Below, one piece after another: positions 23,561 through 35,720 of a stretch of 64,000 nucleotides of DNA (within the stretch, counting starts at the first letter, position 1; the number at the start of each line of letters is the position of its first letter). The stretch spans positions 11,336,635 to 11,400,634 of the forward strand of contig NC_087079.1 of NCBI RefSeq assembly GCF_026151205.1, given 5' to 3'. The notes under the pieces were generated by a model. The model was not told the origin of the DNA and searched no databases. It saw only the letters and a list, made by a program, of their open reading frames with translations. The position numbers and the translations under genes were made by a program. The stretch is from Bolinopsis microptera (taxonomy: Eukaryota > Ctenophora > Tentaculata > Lobata > Bolinopsidae).

Positions 23561-26215
23561 TGCTCTAACCAGAGCCCTCTCGCAATTACAGTTGCAGTAG
23601 TGCGCGACGCGACCGCAGTACGCGTATAAACATGGCTATGTGAAGGCTCTGGATAGAGCAATCACGTGACCAAAACAGTTGTTTGCCCGTTTATACTCCT
23701 CAGGGAAGCATTTATACCCTAAGTCATGTGAGGGGGAGGGGTGGTGGTGTTCAAAATACATCGAATTATATGTTGGTTAGAAAAAATCTGAAAGTGTAGA
23801 CTTATTTAGCACGCTCGTATTATACGAACACGTGCCTATTCATGCAGCTGACTGACGCCGAGTAGGGTACTTTGGCCGTTCAAACTTAAGACTTTTAAGA
23901 ATGAAAGCAGCCGTATTGATCCTCTAAACCTACAACTTTCAAGAGCTTGAATTAGCTGTATTTTTGTTAAAATACAACTTATACTGTTTTACTTCATGAT
24001 TGGGCCGTAATTCAAAAGCCAATTTGACAAAAAGTGGAGCTCATCGGCTCGTTTTGATTTAACATTACTTATCACTCGGTCATAGGTTGTGCGACCATGT
24101 CTTGCGACTAGACAGTAATGCAGGCATATGATTTACTGGGCCGCGCTCAGCCTGTCATTCCGCCAAATCTTTATTATGTTAATGAACATAATAGCCTGGG
24201 GTCCTCAGGTAAGCATATGATCCGAATACGAAATATCCTTGTGTTTGGCATGTAGTACTAGTAGCCCTAATTGGGTACTTCGTCATCATAATAACTATGA
24301 TATATTTATAACATATAACTATAAGCTGTTGATGAACGCTTTGTTTGTGAAATGTTCATGAAATAGATTATTTCCAAAAAGCAGACCCTCTATAATAATT
24401 TTGAGGTTCTGCCCAGAATTATAGATTATTTCTGGAAACTTATACTTTTGTTCATGTCAGACCATCAATTACTGGGCCGCGCTCAGCCTGTCATTCCGCC
24501 TAATCACTATTTTTATATGTTTATGAACATGATATAATAGCCTGAGGTCCCCAGGTAAACCATTAAGTTTAACAATGGTCAAATACCCTTATATTAGGGG
24601 GTGCACGATAAAAATAAACTTGCTCGGATTTTCAAAATTTTTGTACCATTGTTTTTTAGAGACTGTGAGAATTTTCACAGTACCAAATTTGTCAAATTTT
24701 TTTGGGATGATCAGTGAGTTTTGCCTACGTGCCATATTTGATGGTGCGCGGCTTTTGGAGCAAAATTAGGTGTAAAACTCGCGTAATTCGACCAAATTCG
24801 TTAATTTTTGTCGTATTATTTTATCATATCTTCGGTTCCTGAACATAAATCATGCTGAAAATTTGTCAGAACCTTCCAATCATACTTAACTACTGAACCT
24901 AATTTAGTTGTGAGAGATTGGCCTTGATTAAAAGGTCTAGAAATGAAAAAATAGGTATAAATTCGTTGATAACTCAAATTCTGACCATCGAAATTGCTCT
25001 TAAACTAATTTAGGTTCAGTAGAACATAAGTGTTTACGTACGCTGACCAAATTTCAACAAAATTGTTGCATGGGAAGTATTATAACTTTTTGAATGTTTC
25101 CGAAATAATGTGCTGGCCGAAATAAGAGCTAAAAACCATTCAATGGTCAGCGCGCGCGTCTTACGGTTGATGGCGCACTGCCTACTTGTATCACGTTGTG
25201 ACCCTCATTGTCTTTTTATTAAAAACTAAGCGTTTCTACGATACAGGGGGAGCCGCGCACTCCACACTCGTGCTTAACGGTTGCATGTAGTGTGTAGCGC
25301 GATGTTCACCTAACCATGTGCTTTCGCGCCACTTCGGGCCCGTGAGGCGGGCGCGCGCTACTGCAAGCGCAAGGGCTCTGGATAGAGCAAGCGCGATGCA
25401 CTACTGGGTCGCGCCGCGCTGCATCAAATAATTCTTTTCGCAGATCGGCGAGATGCACCACTGTGCCTCACCGAGCTGCGAAGGCTTGACATCGTGAATC
25501 AAGCTTAACGGGTGATACTCGTAAAATATCTGTTCCATGTATTGGACCGTCGACGAGTCCAACTCGGCGCGCGCGTCTTGGTAGGTTGTAAACCTACAAA
25601 CTCGTGCGCGGGTCATAGTCAAACAACGTATAGTATGATCATCATCATGTCGACAAACATACTTTTATATTAAAATATACCCTTATATTAGTCGATACAC
25701 GATTTTGGACTCGAGTGCCACCCTTACCGGCCGCGCTCAGCCTGTCATTCCGCCTAATCTTTATTGTTTATGAACATGATAGCCTGAGGTCCCCAGGTAA
25801 GTGCCACCCTTGTAATGCGATCTCGGAAGGCAAACCTCCCCTTCGTAATATGAGCTCAAAAGCGGGAGCTCTGCCTTCAGAGGTACGTAATCGTTTTGAG
25901 AATGACTTGGAGCGACCATTTTTTAAGTCAAAATTTTTCTGGAAACTTCTTTTGTTCATATTTCATGGACCTTGGGATTAGGTCTCATGCAGGCGTGTGA
26001 CATATATAAATACACTTAAAAGCCGCGCCTGCTTGAGACCTAATTCCTGCGTGAGACCTAATTTTTCCGTTCGACCTAGTAGTAGTAATACATCTTGGTG
26101 ACACTGACAGTTATGAGTAGAGAATATTTTTTTCGGTTTTCTGAATAGAAGTCCGTACCTACATTCGGAACTCACGGAAGGCTGGAAATGTGATTGGTTT
26201 CATAGAAATTAAAAC
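23560..26215. other. Mosaic of GC-rich dispersed repeats, no genes
   Basis: Overlapping fragments of families that recur at 51.6, 56.7-57.5 and 61.3-62.8 kb: GCGCGCGCTACTTCGTAGCA blocks, 'gctctggttagagca' blocks, and a boundary motif CGCTCAGCCTGTCATTCCGC present at about 24158, 24479 and 25736. No protein-coding exon could be supported. Confidence 0.6.
24588..24890 (+). repeat. ~300 bp dispersed repeat, copy 1
   Basis: It starts GGGGGTGCACGATAAAAATA. An inverted, diverged copy is at 62500-62776. Despite long shared blocks there is no conserved reading frame. Confidence 0.75.
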
Positions 26216-26450
26216 GTGACATTTGGCCCGCAGATTTTAAGGAAAAAACGCAAATTTGGTCCTCAGATTTATAAAGGAAAATGCGCGAATTTGGTCCTAA
26301 GATTTGAAGGAAAATGTGCAATTTGCCGCGGGGAACTGACAAAATGCGATTTGTCGCGAGGATATGAGAAAATCGTGACTTGTCGCGGCAAACCTGGAAT
26401 ATCGCGATTTGTCGCGGCGAATTGGAAAAATCGCGATTCCGTACATGCCG
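26216..26450 (+). repeat. Degenerate ~28 bp tandem repeat
   Basis: About seven diverged units. Early units have 'aaatttggtcctaagattt' and later ones 'aaatcgcgatttgtcgcgg'. The series changes gradually along its length. Confidence 0.6.
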
Positions 26451-27652
26451 CGATATCCTTTTGTCCCTGGTCTTGGTAGGTTATAAACCTACAACCCCCG
26501 GCTGATTACGTAATACTAATATGTGGACGACCCCTAATATGGTAATTTGAGCAACAACGAAGACAAGAGTTTTTTCAAACACTTAAATTCTCATTAATAT
26601 TTGGATAAATATTACGGCATTCATTTCACAAAAGCCAAACTCTTTAGTACAGTTGAGTTATTCCTCTTGGTCTGGACAATGTTTTTTCACAATGTTGAAC
26701 TTAGGTTCGGTTCATTTATTCGTCTTCTAGTTATACTTATATGTTTAACATCGGCGAAAGTCATGTTTGTCTCCGATTTTGATAAATTTGGTCCAAAAAA
26801 GTAATAAATACATGTACATTGTACCAGTGCTATTGAAGTTAATTATTTTAAGTGGAAAATGGAAGGTATAAATGTTAGCCTCCATCCTGGGGAAGAGTGG
26901 CGCACTTGACCATTCATTTTAGAATTTAGGCGAGCAGAATCAAACCTAGAACCAAACTGAATATACCAAAGTTCAGCAGCGTTATAAAAATCGGCTGTCA
27001 CAATATCAACACTATTAATGGTTTAAGTTGTATTAAATTAAACTGAATTTACGGTTGCACCAGTTCATGTCGACGGCAGATGAACTGCACATCTACAGCT
27101 GCAATTTCCCTAAGAGTAAAACCTAGAAATGAGATTGAATGAAGAATTCTCAGATTCTATGATACCGGTACTGCCGCCGACATGAACTAGTTCGACAGAA
27201 TTTTCGCATTCAACTAACAAAAATTAATCATCAAAATTTAAATCACAAAATCAACATTAAAATATTACGAATATGAACCCCGCAACTATTCAACAATCGC
27301 TCAGGGCACTTCATACAATGTTAAAGATTTTATCCCGAGACTTTAAAATTACGACGATGGAGAAAAAAGTCACCATGTTATGACATCCATATTTAAAGTC
27401 TTGGCCCCAAAAGTTTAAATAAAATATTATCATTCCCTCAGTCAGACGAATAAAAGAATAAATGATCCTGCATTACGTGGGATGCATGCTTCTTGTGTGA
27501 TGATGAAATACAAAACCGAAAGAAAATATTAAGACAAAGTATTCCATAAACTTGACTTCCCAAAAGGTAAATAAAAACCAACGTTAAACGTAAGAAGAGG
27601 AAGAACAAATTTCCATTTGTTTTAAACTAGCTTCCAGAAGTTAGAGGAATGT
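26451..27652. other. Gene-free stretch downstream of TBC1D22
   Basis: Non-coding. It holds an isolated MITE end near 26500-26537 and a loose inverted repeat around 27066-27200 (CAGTTCATGTCGACGGCAG versus its complement). No exon is supported. Confidence 0.45.
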
Positions 27653-28391
27653 TTACGTAGTCCCGGCTACAGCGGTCACAGCTTTGGGGAACAAACATTT
27701 CAGTTGGAACGCTTCTGATACCAGCTCCGCTATGTCATCATCTGTCCAGCGGGATGTGGGTAAACTTTGTAGAAACAACATTATCGCCTGGAAAAAAGTT
27801 TCACTTTCACTTTAAGATTATCAACACAAGTTCACTGTATCATTGATTAGAAATATAGATGTTTGAACAATTATATTATTATTATGGCTTAAAACCACTG
27901 AGTAGGGCATTTTGTTTTAATACGTCAAATTTAATGCATTCTGTTGATTTTTAATGGTAAAACTGTAAACCCGGCCAACCCTTCACAAACCTGGAAATCA
28001 GGGAGAGACTTGATAACTTTAGCCCACTTCGTAAGGAACTTAGCACACACGTACAGATGAAAATGAGAGAAACCGTTCGGCTCCGACTAAAAATGATAAA
28101 AATTAGGATTTTGGTATGAACCAAAATATCATGGTGAGAAACAAATCATAAGTTGCAAGACTCTGGAACCCTAATATAATCTAAGCTCTGTTTAACGAGA
28201 ACAAACCAAGTAAGTATCCCAGAGACGTATTGTACGGCGTAGTGGCATCTCCCTCATCAGAAGATTATTCATCCATCTGAATGAGAACTGAAGGTACTCC
28301 ACAACATTGCGCTCCAAATGTTCATCCAATACTCCTGAAGGTGGGGTTTCACTTTCACTTTCACTTTCATAACTCCTTCGGGGGGGGGGGG

Positions 28392-28423
<32 letters not shown>

Positions 28424-31400
28424 ATGACTACCAATGGAGACTTTTGGGGACTAATGGGGACTAAAAATCATGGGGACTAGAGGTCAACTCGTTGACGTAA
28501 TTCACCATTTGTCCCCATAAGTCCCCAGAATTTTTGACAGCTATTTATGGTTTTCAAGTTAGTTTAATAACGATACGATCGAGATGTTCTGTCCAAGATA
28601 AGAGTAGGATAAATCTAAATGGGGACTAATGGAGACTTTTGGGGACTAAAAATCATCTAAATGGGGACTAATGGAGACTTTTGGGGACTAAAAATCATCT
28701 AAATGGGGACTAATGGAGACTTTTGGGGACTAATGGGGACTGAAAATCATGGGGACTCGGGGTAAAATCGTTGACGTAATTCCCCAAGTCCCCAAAAGTA
28801 GTCATTGCCCCCCCCCCCCCCCACTCCTTCACTTAAACTATGAATTAAATGCATTTCTCATCCAAATTTCTTCAGCAAGTATTTTTCAAATCAGGTATTT
28901 GAAGCGAGTTTGTATCCCATATCCAAAAAATTTTTAATTTCCTACATTCTCAATTTTTTCGTTTTCTGTGGCCCGCTCGCTTCGCTCGCATAAAAAGTCT
29001 TTGTATTCGCGCGGCAGGGACGTAGCCAGGATTTTTCTTTGAGGGGGGCTGTCGGCGAGCGAAGCGATCCGACGCGTCCAATCCAGCTGCGCAGCGAGCA
29101 AGCTGTGGCAGGGGTCTGGGGGTGCAGCCCCCAGCGGGGTCCAGGGGCGGAGCCCCTTGGCGGGGGCTAGGGGGGCGCAGCCCCCTGGAAATTTTTTGCG
29201 AAACAGGGTGTTTTAGACGACATTTGGCATTAAAGAAATTTGTAGGACAGCAATAAACTGGAATTGAAAAGAATCAAGTACTCACGTAAATTTGGTAACT
29301 TCACAACAGCAATCTGTATTCTCCAATCAGAATTTACGACTTACTCAGGCCTCATCGTCTTAAGATTTTTACATTTCCTACGGTCTAGGGGACACTATTG
29401 ACTATTTATAGAAGTCTTCTAGAATGTTTGCTTGGATTTTATGACAGATATTTACTAATCCACAGTTCAGATCTTTGACTGACTGCAGTCATAAACACAG
29501 CCAAGTTACCAGGCGACCATGGGGACTAGGGGGCTTATATTTTTTCTGGGGTTCGATTTTTTCCGGGGGGGCTGCCGCCCCCCTAGCCCCCCCCTGTCTA
29601 CGTGCCTGTGTGATACACACATTGAAGACGTGATGTGTATATGCTACTGCTTGCCAATACAGATATCGGGTGACACTGTAGACATATCCGGTTTCATAGA
29701 CTAGATAAGTAGATAGTAAAATGTTAATAAAGTAATAATGACAACTATTTATGTCGTGTACGCGAAAATGCCCCAATAATTAGCATCTGGTTAGTGGTTA
29801 CTTGATGCACAGATTTTGTAGCTAATAGCAACAAACTTTGGTCTGTGAAACGAAATTTGATAGACTGGATCAGTGGATCCCTGACTGAAGACATTTAAAT
29901 AACGGTCCAGCAACTTTTAGTCTGCTCTTTCACTTAAATTCCTACTGAAATATTATCGAAAATTCTCAGAGTTGGCTCTCGAATTTCCTAATTTTTATCA
30001 AAAATTTCCTACTTTTAAAAATTTCCTACATTCTTAGAATGCGAGAATGCGGGTTTTTGGATATGGGGTTTGTATATTGAAACGCAGAATTATTTCAAAA
30101 TTCAGAATAACGCACGGCCGCGGCACTTTTACTTCCACCTTAATTTTAACTTAATTATGTCCAAACACAAATCATATCATGTTGATTTACTAATTATACT
30201 AATTATATTAATTACCATCCATACGGTTGACGAGTCTCCTCAGATCATGAACTTTCATCTGTATTCCTGGTTGAGCGAATGTGTAGTTGTCATGTAGGTT
30301 GTCCAGTAGTTTACTAAGACACCAGTAAGTGTCAGCCTCCGTGTTGGCAAGAGTCTCGTCTGTTAGATGGGAGATATCTGCTGTCTCTACCTCTCCTTCT
30401 GAAGATACAGGGGTTCACTTTTACTTTGCGAGTGTAGCAAATAGTCATCTTATAACCTTTCCTAATCTTCAAAAGTTTACATGCTCAACGTTTTAGACAC
30501 TTGAAAAGAATTCATATTATATCACATTGATCAATACTCACCAACATATTGTCCTAGAAATACGACATAGAAGGGCGTTACCAGATCGTTGATACCCTGA
30601 GAGAAGTTAATTATAGAGTGAAAGTGAAAGTGAAAGGCAACATTCTATAAACTATACCGTACCCAGTGAAGTGTTAATTAAATTAAATTATAAATTTTCT
30701 CATACACAAACTCTTGCTGTTACTACAATTTGATAGAATATCTGATCACATAGTTTTCCATACAGAAGTGGTCTAAAAATTCAAAAACCAAAGGGGGAAA
30801 AAAGTTACCTGAACGTATCCTGACCCTGGGTTCCTATATGCCCAAATGTAGAGTATCCTCTCAAAGGCCTCTTGAACCTTCATATGTTGAAAGAGGGCGA
30901 TAGCAGGGTTGGTCCGCGGAATATCTATGTGAATCTGAGAAAAGTTATTTTCTATATTTTAAAATTATCACTATCGTTTTTTTGGAATCAATATATTAAA
31001 ACCGGCCCATTTAATTGTCTGACAGCTTGTACTCTGATCCATCGACCAAAGAACTTGGTGAGGTTTCAATCACCCAAGGTCAATTTGACCAATTCATCGT
31101 ACAATTCCTTCTCGCCTTCATCAGACCATTCTTTAACTTCCCCTTTCTCATTAATTAGTGGTGCAGACTTGCCCAATCAACAAATCTTTTTGCTAGAGAT
31201 ACAAAATTTCCGGAAATATCTCCAGCACGGAGCCCCGTTAAATTCTGAACACCATTTTCTCCGGTCTTACTTTGAAATGGCTAGGTTTAAACTTTTAACA
31301 TCTGGCATATCTCATTGTGATAGATAGCTAAAAATTCTCTGCGTATCCCTTATAACTACTGAACTGTGAAGCTCGTTGTCACTACTAATACAATAAGATA

Positions 31401-33688
31401 GAGTAGAAGCGTTTCAGGAACGAGTAGAGAAAACGTATGAACGTTACGGCACGTTCTTTGTCATTCTATTCAACCGTTCGACACTTTATTATTCAGAGCT
31501 CAGAAAATACATTTAACACCTTGTTGAGAACGATATGTGGTAAAGATGAAGCCCATTAATTGTTGTACGAGTATAAAAGATCCTAGTTGGTATTCGAACT
31601 TCATTCTAGAAAGTCTCCACTTCAAAGACCCACAAAGAAAGAAGAAGCATGATTGGAGTGGTCCTGTTCGCACTAATAGCAGGGATGTCTCAATGCGACA
31701 TCAGGTTCACAATGAACTATGAACTTATCTGGAGCGATGTCGGATCTAGCGCTGAACTGAACGGTGCGGTGTGGCGCCCCATTTTTAGCTCTGAGTTCTG
31801 TATTCTTGGAGATGTTGCCACTAGAACTTATAAGAAACCCACCGGTCGAACATTTATTCTACACAAGTATAATACAGAAAGTGTCATCAACCCGACCAGC
31901 TTCACCGCCGTGTGGAGAAATCTAGGTATGGGATCAGAAGGTAATGTTACGATCTACAAGATGAACGCTCCTGCTGGATACACCTGTCTTGGAGCAGTTG
32001 CAATGAACAGCTATTCTGCGAAGCCGGATCCTGAGAAGTTCTGCTGTATAAAGAACAAGTCGGTGGTCCAGGTAGACCCAGAGCTTGTATGGAACGACCA
32101 GGGATCTGCTGCTGATTCAGACGTAAGTTTATGGTCTGTCAAAGGTTACAGGACTGAAGGAACTTTCATTGCAGTCCCGGGATATTCCAAACCAGAATCC
32201 TCTCCTAGCCTCGTAGGAGGTTAAGTCATCGGAGAAATGAAGAATTAGAGACTAAAGATATGGAACGACACAAGATCAACTAACAACTTATCGTTTTAAT
32301 TAAGATAGTTTTAGGACTACAAGTCAAACAATCCCATGTTGAATGTTGATTTAAGAACGGTTTTATCATTTCTCTAAAACGTCGCATTACTATTGGGACT
32401 ATTAATATTAGAATTACATTAATTGTTGGTCTTTAGAACTCAAGGTGTATATATATGAGTGAAATACCTTTGACAACAATTTGTAAAGTACTAAAAGGAA
32501 GACAATTCATAAAAAATCATTAATCGACTAGTTAAAACAGCTTAAAGCTACATTAAATAAACTACCTGGTGATAGAGACTGCTGAAGTCAGGGTCGTGTC
32601 TAGTTTTGAAGTACTGTGCAACAAAGCGCCAATACTCGCCTCGCTTCCTGTTTAGAGTATCATTGCGCCGCGCTACGTTAGGGGGCAAGTAGCCGCTCAG
32701 CATCTGCCAGACTATTGGTCGCTGATAAGAGGGGCACCCGAACCAGGTCCTCTTTTTTAGATTCTCTGAAGAGGGGGGGGTCAAAATACATACCACGTGA
32801 CACAACAGATGTTCTCAGAGTACAATTACTATTTAACTATAACCAGTAAAACTAATAACAGTAAATGCAAATGACCAAAACGGCACCTTCATAGTTCGTA
32901 AGAATATGCGGCTGAGCATCACCTACCCAGATCAGGACAATCTGACTGAAGAATCTCTTCAAATTTAGCCCTGTGTTTGTCCTCCTTGTTCATCGCGGTA
33001 CTGTGTCGTGACTCCGCCACTCCTTCGCCTGATGACAGATAGAGTTAAAATAAACTCCTGATCTGAGGGTCATGGTTTGAAAACAGAGCTAGCCCACCAT
33101 CTATAACGTAGGGACGATTACTGAGTACTAACAAATAACTAACTGGTCCAATCTGAAGGAGTAGAAATGCCAGCTGAAGATGAAGCAGTTCTGGGTGGAA
33201 TATAAATATCACTTGTGGGATATTGGGGCGAACTTAGTTGCCGTGGCAACAGATGGGGGCGGTTCCCCCTTTTCTGGTAGTTTTTAGACACCTTCAGATC
33301 GCGGGGTAGGGAAGGGTGGATGTTCATCTTGCTCAAACCCATCCCTGCTGTTTCCACCGGGTTGATGGAGAATTCCAGATCTGTTTGACTGTCATCCAGC
33401 CAGGCGTCTTCTGTTTTGTTGTTGAACTCTACAAACTTGTCCTGAAAATATGAGCACAATTTCACGATAGCGATAAGTGGCAAAAACCATAATACATATT
33501 TCAGTGTAACCGAGCATTATCCAAGTCTAGAAGCTTTTTCTACTTGTGATCCTAACTAAACGCAATATCTAGTGGTTTTATTTATTTATTTGTTATCTTG
33601 GTTAAATGAAAATTTAAAAGTTATTTAAAATGCTCACTTCGTCATCATCCCCCGATTGTCTTGGTTTGCGAGTGTTTTTCTTGAGCAT
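27653..33688 (-). CDS. TBC1D22: TBC1D22-type Rab GTPase-activating protein
   Basis: Ten exons on the minus strand with consistent phases: 33688-33638 (start MLKKNTRK), 33441-33144, 33028-32927, 32765-32566, 30934-30809, 30596-30542, 30398-30216, 28334-28207, 28086-27991, 27787-27653. The product is about 457 aa, slightly shorter than the ~505-517 aa vertebrate proteins. It has an acidic, low-complexity N terminus with an EFNNKTEDAW motif typical of the family, then a complete TBC domain. Both catalytic fingers are visible: Arg in IDIPR and Gln in YVQGIND. Other family blocks are NYTFAQPGIQMKV, FRWMNNLLMRE and RLWDTYL-SEPNGFSHFH. TBC domains stimulate GTP hydrolysis by Rab proteins. Intron 4 contains a gene on the opposite strand, and intron 7 contains two transposon relics. 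Confidence 0.92.
28380..28822. mobile_element. 443 bp hAT-like MITE with G-run/C-run ends
   Basis: It is flanked by the exact 8 bp duplication ACTCCTTC (28372-28379 and 28823-28830). It begins with a ~42 bp G run (one T) and GCAATGACTAC and ends GTAGTCATTGC followed by a 15 bp C run, so the termini are inverted repeats. The left edge is only 45 bp from the 3' splice site of the TBC1D22 exon at 28334 (minus strand). Confidence 0.8.
28617..28740 (+). repeat. ~38 bp minisatellite inside the MITE
   Basis: About three tandem copies of a unit built from 'ggggactaatggagactttt' and 'ggggactaaaaatcatctaa'. The GGGGACT motif also makes up most of the rest of the element. Confidence 0.75.
29015..29612. 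mobile_element. Non-autonomous element with CAGGGACGTAGCC-type ends
   Basis: The left end CAGGGACGTAGCCAGG with following G-rich stretch is mirrored by a right end in GGGGGCTGCCGCC..CCCTGTCTACGTGCCTG. G/C-rich subterminal blocks (GGGGGTGCAGCCCCC) flank an AT-rich centre. No matching target duplication was found. It lies in TBC1D22 intron 7. Family assignment (hAT-like) rests on the terminal motif only. Confidence 0.5.
31572..31579 (+). promoter_or_regulatory. TATA box of the nested gene
   Basis: TATAAAAG lies 70 bp upstream of the ATG at 31649, a plausible distance for a TATA box plus a short 5' UTR. Confidence 0.5.
31649..32224 (+). CDS. Secreted Vps62/DUF946-like protein, nested in TBC1D22
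   Basis: Single-exon frame of 191 aa. Residues 1-16 form a signal peptide (hydrophobic, ending SQC). The rest carries the repeated W-[SN]-D-x-GS-(S/A)-A signature of the Vps62/DUF946 family: YELIWSDVGSSAELNGAVW, AVWRNLGMGSEGNVTIYKM and LVWNDQGSAADSDVSLWSV, each followed by a G-(D/A)-V-A type strand (LGDVAT, LGAVAM). The family's biochemical role is poorly known, so I assign none. The gene sits entirely inside an intron of TBC1D22 on the opposite strand, has its own TATA box, and is followed by AATAAA at 32556-32561, just short of the next TBC1D22 exon. It is shorter than most family members, about half of the fungal or plant proteins. Confidence 0.8.
   Translation: MIGVVLFALIAGMSQCDIRFTMNYELIWSDVGSSAELNGAVWRPIFSSEFCILGDVATRTYKKPTGRTFILHKYNTESVINPTSFTAVWRNLGMGSEGNVTIYKMNAPAGYTCLGAVAMNSYSAKPDPEKFCCIKNKSVVQVDPELVWNDQGSAADSDVSLWSVKGYRTEGTFIAVPGYSKPESSPSLVGG
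32556..32561 (+). terminator. Possible poly(A) signal of the nested gene
   Basis: AATAAA about 330 bp after the stop of the Vps62-like gene and 4 bp before the antisense TBC1D22 exon boundary at 32566. Confidence 0.3.
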
Positions 33689-33699
33689 ATGATCCGTTT

Positions 33700-35720
33700 G
33701 ATTCTCTTGAGAGCTTACACGCTTTATGCTGAAAATACCTTATGGGTAAAAAATGTAATGTGGAAAGAAATTGAGAAGATCCAAAAATGGCGTCGAAGTT
33801 TTTGATCACGATCTCAACAATTTGCAGTATTGAAGCTCGTCAAGGAAACTTGAATTTAAAACAACACTGATCAGTAATAATTGTGCGATTAGTTCAACAG
33901 CGACAAGTATTTCACTAACTTAGACATCATTTAGAACGCCTCCGAAAGTTCCAGTAAATGGTCTTAGGTAATAGCACAGCTTATTGAAAAGATATGACAT
34001 AAAAGCTACTAGCTAGTTAAAAGTAACTAAGATGCTTCACAAAGTTAGATTATATGCTTGCCGAAAGAGATTAGTCAGGGCAAAGAAAGTTCCTGAAACT
34101 TTGCTCCAATTTCACAAATCCTAGAGTGAAAGGAATTGAAACTCTCATTTGATTCATGTTGGCATATTTGTCAATTTGCAACGATATTTCAGAGATGCAA
34201 CTTCCCACTTAATCACGTCGAAAATTCTACAAAACTCGAGAAAACTTCATGTGGCCTGGCGTTCGTTATGACGGCACAACGCGCGGCTAGCTATGCGCGC
34301 GGGAAACGCAACAAATCTCTTAGAAATTATCCATAGGAGAAGCGTCCCGCCCTACGCATAATACATACTCAATCTCGTGACCATTCAGAAATTGCCACTT
34401 GAAGTAAAATCAACAGGACTAATATTACTAAATGGCGAGTGCTTACTGCTTGGGTAATAAAACGTTTAGACTTTAGTGCTTCCTGGAAGCCATGAGTACG
34501 GGGCATTATAAACGAAGATAATTAGAAAGTGGGTTAAGGACGTTCAATCTCTCTGATTAAGAAGTCTATTCGCTGAACATGACAAAATTATATCGTCACA
34601 AACTATTGGGTTTGTACAGAATCAAAAAGATGATTTTAAAGATGATTGAAAGTATTGCGCCCCAAATTTAAAGACCCATAATATCTGCGTTCAAAGGAGC
34701 TAAGCGCAGAAGGAGTATAGCCACAGAAGGGGTAAAAGTTGGTTACATCTGTAAACACACAGTGGTAAAGGTGATGCAACAGCTGCAAATTTGATGTATG
34801 TTACATCACAAGGGTTGCATGCACCGTACTATTCAATATAAAATCAATTTGTGCACACGTTCCTCCAGAATGAATCGAGCAGTGGGGCCTGAATTTTTGA
34901 ATCAATCGTACAAATCTGTGTCATATGTCTATCCTATTAATCAAACTTACTGCAGTAAGAATTATTAATTAATTAATTAATTTACTAGATTTAAATCAAT
35001 TACCTTCCTGGTTGTTTGACGTCTGAGTGTTTCCAAAACGTCGGTTTATTCGACATCCGGGGTCCTGTGAATATCAGATACACTGTTTAAAATCTATATT
35101 TAACAATTATATAGAAATATTAATTCGCTTGAATGCTGTTTTATATTCATATCACAGTTTTATATAAATATCAGGTCACCTTTACCAGTAAAAATATAAT
35201 TAAGTTTGAATTTATCAACTCCGGAAGGTTTATGTTTGATATAGCTGCATTACCTTTATAACAATGAGGTGATGCTGTTGAGCCTTGTGTACAATTCACT
35301 ACATGGCTGAAAAAGGGTTGCAAATTTAACCTCATCTTCAAATTAAAACATATGTTCACAAGCATTAAGTATTGTGAATACATCAACATTTCGAGAAAGG
35401 AATTTTATCAATTTTGTCAAATTTTAACGAACAAAATGAAACGAAACGAAAAACAATATTTACTACCGCGCTACTATGTGACAAAGATATTGTATAAAAT
35501 ATAACTAAACAACTAAAAATAACAAAAAATATTAAACAAGAAATTGGAGTGATTGTCTTAAAATATAATTTGTTTAAAAAATCATTATCACTAAAACGAA
35601 TCAAAGGTTAATCAATTTATAGCCTAAAAATAAAAAAAAAACCACATGCAACCCGAAATACTCGCGTAAAACTATACCAATAATCATGCACGCCGCTCGG
35701 TTCATTCAGAAAATATCATC
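33700..35720. other. Intergenic, no gene supported
   Basis: Region upstream of TBC1D22 and downstream of the hydroxylase gene. Two minus-strand frames of 72-73 codons at 35171-35604 lack recognisable domains. A short (TTAA)n run is at about 34966-34982. Confidence 0.4.

Noticed and set aside
28192-28434. 80-codon minus-strand frame starting with a poly-proline run
   Set aside because: The proline run is the MITE's homopolymer; only the part from 28334 down is a TBC1D22 exon.
29489-29776. 95-codon minus-strand frame with a GGARGAAAPP-like stretch
   Set aside because: It comes from the G/C-rich terminus of the non-autonomous element at 29015-29612.
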